Below, piece after piece: positions 61,087 to 64,000 of a DNA stretch of 64,000 bases (its first letter is position 1; each line of letters opens with the position of its first letter). The notes under the pieces were generated by a model. The model was not told the DNA's origin. It ran no database searches and saw only the letters and a list, made by a program, of their open reading frames with translations. The translations under genes and the position numbers were made by a program. Origin of the DNA: Mucilaginibacter sp. (GTDB taxonomy: Bacteria > Bacteroidota > Bacteroidia > Sphingobacteriales > Sphingobacteriaceae); the NCBI RefSeq assembly GCF_028288205.1, contig NZ_JAQBOD010000022.1:1-64000 (forward strand), read 5' to 3'.

Positions 61087-62319
61087 ATGAGAAAAATATA
61101 TTTATGCATAGCCGCATTATACTTGGGTATAGTAGCATCGCACGCGCAAACAACTCCCCAGCCTGTTAAGGATAGCAGCAATTACGCGGCGCGAAAATTA
61201 AAGATTGATGAAGTAAATTTTGTATCAGCCTATTATCATCAAAATGGCAATAACTCGGCAGTTACCGGGGGCATAGGCACAGAAAACCTGACAGATTTTG
61301 CCAACACGCTTGATCTGCAGCTTTCTAAATACAGCGCTAATGGCCGCAAGCATACTTTTTTATTTGAGTTAGGGGTTGACCATTATACCTCTGCATCGTC
61401 TGATAAAATTGATCCGTACAGTATATCATCAGCTTCTATGCAGGATACACGCATTTATCCTTCTTTAAACTGGACCGTATCAAACGATAAAACCGGCAAT
61501 GCGTTTGGCGTAACAGGCTCATACTCGCACGAATTTGATTACCAATCGTTTGGCGGTGGTATAAATTTAACCCGGTTATCAAAGGATAAAAATACGCAGT
61601 TTGATTTTAAGGCGATGGTTTTCCTTGATACCTGGAAAGTTATTTTGCCGGTTGAGTTACGACCGCCGGGATATGGATCAGGATCGAACAAGGATAACAA
61701 GGACAACGCCGGGACTGTTGATTATAAGCCGCGAAATTCATTTAGTACATCATTCTCCCTATCGCAAGTACTTACAACACGGTTGCAGGCTTTATTAATT
61801 ATTGAGCCATCTTACCAAAAAGGTTTACTGGCTACAAAATACCAGCGCGATTACTTTACCGATGGTTCTGAAAGGGTAGAAAACCTGCCTGAAAGCCGCT
61901 ATAAATTACCAATCGGCCTTCGGTTTAATTATTTTTTGGATGATCACTTTGTTATCCGCATGTTCTATCGTTATTATATGGACAACTGGGGTATACGGGC
62001 AAACACTGCCGAGATAGAGATACCGGTAAAATTGAGTTCGTTTTTTTCTGTAAGCCCGTATTACAGATATAATAATCAAATTGGCACACGATATTTTACA
62101 CCATATGGCCAGCATAACCCAACTGATAAATATTATACCAGTGATTATGACCTATCAACACTAACCAGCAATTTTGTAGGCGCAAACATAAGGTTCTCGC
62201 CGCCTAATGGTGTTTTAGGTTGGCAACACTTTAACTCGCTCGAAATCAGGGCCGGGCACTATATGCGTTCAACCGGTTTAAACTCTAATATTGTAACATT
62301 GGCTATGAAGTTTAAATAA
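61087..62319 (+). CDS. DUF3570 outer-membrane beta-barrel protein
   Basis: The 410-residue protein has a signal peptide (MRKIYLCIAALYLGIVASHA) and alternating-hydrophobic beta strands to the end (LEIRAGHYMRSTGLNSNIVT), with an aromatic-rich C-terminal strand, as expected of an outer-membrane barrel. Its length and position after DUF4266 match DUF3570, a family that travels with ApbE and DUF4266. It starts 15 bp after the DUF4266 stop. Transport or surface display is inferred. Confidence 0.85.
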   Translation: MRKIYLCIAALYLGIVASHAQTTPQPVKDSSNYAARKLKIDEVNFVSAYYHQNGNNSAVTGGIGTENLTDFANTLDLQLSKYSANGRKHTFLFELGVDHYTSASSDKIDPYSISSASMQDTRIYPSLNWTVSNDKTGNAFGVTGSYSHEFDYQSFGGGINLTRLSKDKNTQFDFKAMVFLDTWKVILPVELRPPGYGSGSNKDNKDNAGTVDYKPRNSFSTSFSLSQVLTTRLQALLIIEPSYQKGLLATKYQRDYFTDGSERVENLPESRYKLPIGLRFNYFLDDHFVIRMFYRYYMDNWGIRANTAEIEIPVKLSSFFSVSPYYRYNNQIGTRYFTPYGQHNPTDKYYTSDYDLSTLTSNFVGANIRFSPPNGVLGWQHFNSLEIRAGHYMRSTGLNSNIVTLAMKFK

Positions 62320-62423
62320 ACCCGTTAATTCTTTATACAACAAATAGGCTTTGACTATTATAGTTAAAGCTGTTCTGTTTTACTCCAAACCATTTATTAC
62401 CTTAGATTTAGATAAAGGAATTT

Positions 62424-63236
62424 ATGGCAGAAAATATAAAATCCGGTAAGTGGATATATACCTTATTGAGGGTATTACTTTTTTGCCTTAGCTGCGCTAT
62501 TGTCTTAGCTGCCACCTCGCGCTTAACACAAGGGTGGCCGGGTAGTAAATGGGTGTCCATTGTATCTATTGCTATTGCCGCGGCAGGTTCATTAGTACTT
62601 ACTATATTATTTGTACGTTGGGAACGGTTAAAATTAAAAGATGTTGGTGTTGTACCGGTCAACAAAAGCATATTACGATTATTTACCGGCTTTGTCATCG
62701 GGCTATTTTTAGCTGGTATGCAACCCATGCTGGTATTACTTTCGGGCCATATAAGCCTTATCTCCAACCAAATAAATATTGCTTCTGTTAGTATTAACCT
62801 GCTGTTGTACTTATTTATAGCAGGCAGGGAAGAAGTTGCATTTCGCGGGTATCCTTTGCGCAGCCTTAATTATGTTATTGGCCCATGGGGCGCCCAACTA
62901 ATAGTGGCATTAATATTTGCTGCCGAACATAGGATTGGCGGCATGACCTGGTTACAAGCTATTTTTGGGCCGGGTGTTGGTGCATTGCTTTTTGGCCTTG
63001 CAGCGCTTAAAACAAAAGGTATTGCATTACCTATTGGCCTGCATACAGCATGGAACTTTGGGCAATGGGTACTTGGTTTTAAAGATGGAACCGGCCTATA
63101 TAAAGTAGTGATTGAAAAAGGTTACGAAGCAAGAGCCGACCATGCAGGCTGGATAAGTTACTTATTAGTAATGTGCCTTGCTATACTGACATTTTATTTT
63201 TGGAAACCACGGGAAAGGCCTTTAATGGCGTATTAG
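62424..63236 (+). CDS. CPBP-family intramembrane metalloprotease
   Basis: The 270-residue protein has about eight membrane helices and the CPBP motifs GREEVAFRGYPLRSLNYVI (EExxxR), AAEHRIGG (H ligand), and LHTAWNFGQWVLG (HxxxN). Members cleave prenylated or bacteriocin-related peptides; some serve in immunity. The neighbours do not show a bacteriocin system, so the substrate is unknown. It is separated from the redox cluster by about 100 bp. Confidence 0.88.
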   Translation: MAENIKSGKWIYTLLRVLLFCLSCAIVLAATSRLTQGWPGSKWVSIVSIAIAAAGSLVLTILFVRWERLKLKDVGVVPVNKSILRLFTGFVIGLFLAGMQPMLVLLSGHISLISNQINIASVSINLLLYLFIAGREEVAFRGYPLRSLNYVIGPWGAQLIVALIFAAEHRIGGMTWLQAIFGPGVGALLFGLAALKTKGIALPIGLHTAWNFGQWVLGFKDGTGLYKVVIEKGYEARADHAGWISYLLVMCLAILTFYFWKPRERPLMAY

Positions 63237-63243
63237 CCGGTGG

Positions 63244-64000
63244 TTAATTATTCAATTTATCTGAAATATTTTTTATAGCTGTATCCAGGTTTTCGGCAGC
63301 ACATAAAAGGTGATCCTCTACCAATAAATACTCTTCATTTTTATCTTTACTATGTTTCATGGTTTCTATTATTCCAAGTATATTAGAAAGGTGCCTGCGA
63401 ACCTGATGTGAATTAATAAATGCCAACTCTTCTTTTTGTGTGGTAAACAAAAGTTTTTCATAATGCCGCTTTTGCTTTGTGTTTATATATAACATAGTTC
63501 CTATTATAATAATTAAAAGCGCTACAACCATACTAAATATTAACCACAAACGCTCTCTTTTATAGGCGTCTTCCTTTTGCGTGTAAGCGCCCATCATTTC
63601 GTCAATTTTTATTTGGGATGTAACGGTATCAACCTGTGTGAGCCTGCCGATATAATCTTCTGATTGTTGTAAAGCCATTTTTAAATTATATACAGCTTGC
63701 TGCAAATTATTTTCATTTTCGGCAATTCCCCCTAACATCCTAAATAAATGCAATTTGATTTCGGGGTGGTTTTTTTGTTCTTGTTTTACCAATAACCGCT
63801 CAATGCTTTTTTTTGCAGAATCAGATTTCCCTGCATAATAATAAGCGTTTGCAAGATTAAGTTCATCCGTATTATCAAATTGATATAAATATAAAGGATC
63901 ATTTTTTAGTTCTATAATACGATTAATTGCATTTTTATAATCATGCCGCAACAGGGATAAATAATAATTTGTCCGGTTTTTATACATGTATAATCTAAAT
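63244..64000 (-). CDS. TPR-containing sensor with an H-box but no ATPase domain (5-prime part outside window)
   Basis: The frame is open to the window edge; the first ATG in the window is at 63987. It shows two or three TPR-like helices (ELNLANAYYYAGKSDSAKKS), one membrane helix at about 150-170 (LWLIFSMVVALLIIIIGTML), and then a dimerisation-like H-box EELAFINSHQVRRHLSNILG, resembling HisKA of Bacteroidota hybrid or TPR kinases. The stop comes about 50 residues later, without the HATPase domain, so it cannot autophosphorylate alone. Confidence 0.75.
   Translation of the reverse strand, partial: FRLYMYKNRTNYYLSLLRHDYKNAINRIIELKNDPLYLYQFDNTDELNLANAYYYAGKSDSAKKSIERLLVKQEQKNHPEIKLHLFRMLGGIAENENNLQQAVYNLKMALQQSEDYIGRLTQVDTVTSQIKIDEMMGAYTQKEDAYKRERLWLIFSMVVALLIIIIGTMLYINTKQKRHYEKLLFTTQKEELAFINSHQVRRHLSNILGIIETMKHSKDKNEEYLLVEDHLLCAAENLDTAIKNISDKLNN

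Noticed and set aside
61405..61440. Possible flavinylation motif in the DUF3570 protein (DPYSISSAS)
   Set aside because: The consensus needs a Gly before Ala and a Thr/Ser acceptor in a defined spacing (SGAT-like); here the Gly is missing, so ApbE targeting cannot be claimed.

Overview
The window looks like the chromosome of a Bacteroidota bacterium, most likely Sphingobacteriaceae (Mucilaginibacter or Pedobacter type). The evidence is repeated TAnnTTTG promoter boxes, gliding-type GldA and a GldF-GldG fusion, DUF4397 and other LxxC lipoproteins, a PlsC-GNAT aminolipid-type synthase, and a moderate-to-low GC content. I see no tRNA, rRNA, CRISPR, prophage or complete transposase gene. Placement is from protein resemblance only; no search was run.

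Layout. 1-5.3 kb: apt (cut by the window edge), a helix-hairpin-helix membrane protein, a two-domain acyltransferase, a DUF962 membrane protein between two palindromic repeats, and RNase Y. 5.36-5.53 kb: a long-stem RNA between rny and zapA that folds like 6S RNA. 5.5-9.1 kb: zapA, a ZapB-like coiled coil, a free-standing S23/IVP four-helix-bundle gene framed by 27-bp inverted repeats, and pheT. 9-13.6 kb: SDR plus ArsR, radC, rpsT and an unusual NRAMP-family transporter. 13.8-17.6 kb: zinc phospholipase-like protein, TMEM175-type channel, DedA and two DUF4397 lipoproteins. 17.7-22 kb: dnaN, gldFG, gldA. 22-31 kb: DivIC/FtsB, a phosphonoacetate-hydrolase-like phosphatase, RhlE-type helicase, eno, purple acid phosphatase and an ABC-2 exporter, separated by interspersed repeats, one of them a MITE with a 9-bp target duplication nested in another repeat. 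31.4-41 kb: carA and panB diverging, RluA synthase, a decayed mntA-hepT module, yiaK, purN, an MFS transporter and purH. 41-46.7 kb: mreB-mreC-mreD-mrdA-rodA, the cell-elongation operon. 46.9-52.4 kb: tdk, a response regulator, a second zinc phospholipase-like protein, a Rossmann oxidoreductase, small proteins and a cold-shock gene. 52.7-58.8 kb: two tandem paralogous secreted glycoside-hydrolase-like proteins and an FG-GAP protein. 59-62.3 kb: an envelope redox cluster (frameshifted Rieske lipoprotein, thioredoxin, ApbE, DUF4266 Cys-tailed lipoprotein, DUF3570 barrel). The window ends with a CPBP protease and part of a TPR sensor.

Most of the window is housekeeping. The points that deserve a second look are the 6S-like RNA, the IVS-like element carrying the S23 gene, the DUF4266/DUF3570/ApbE redox cluster with its broken Rieske gene, the amber-inactivated hepT, the non-canonical NRAMP metal-site motifs, and the dense, partly nested palindromic repeat families that fill many intergenic gaps.
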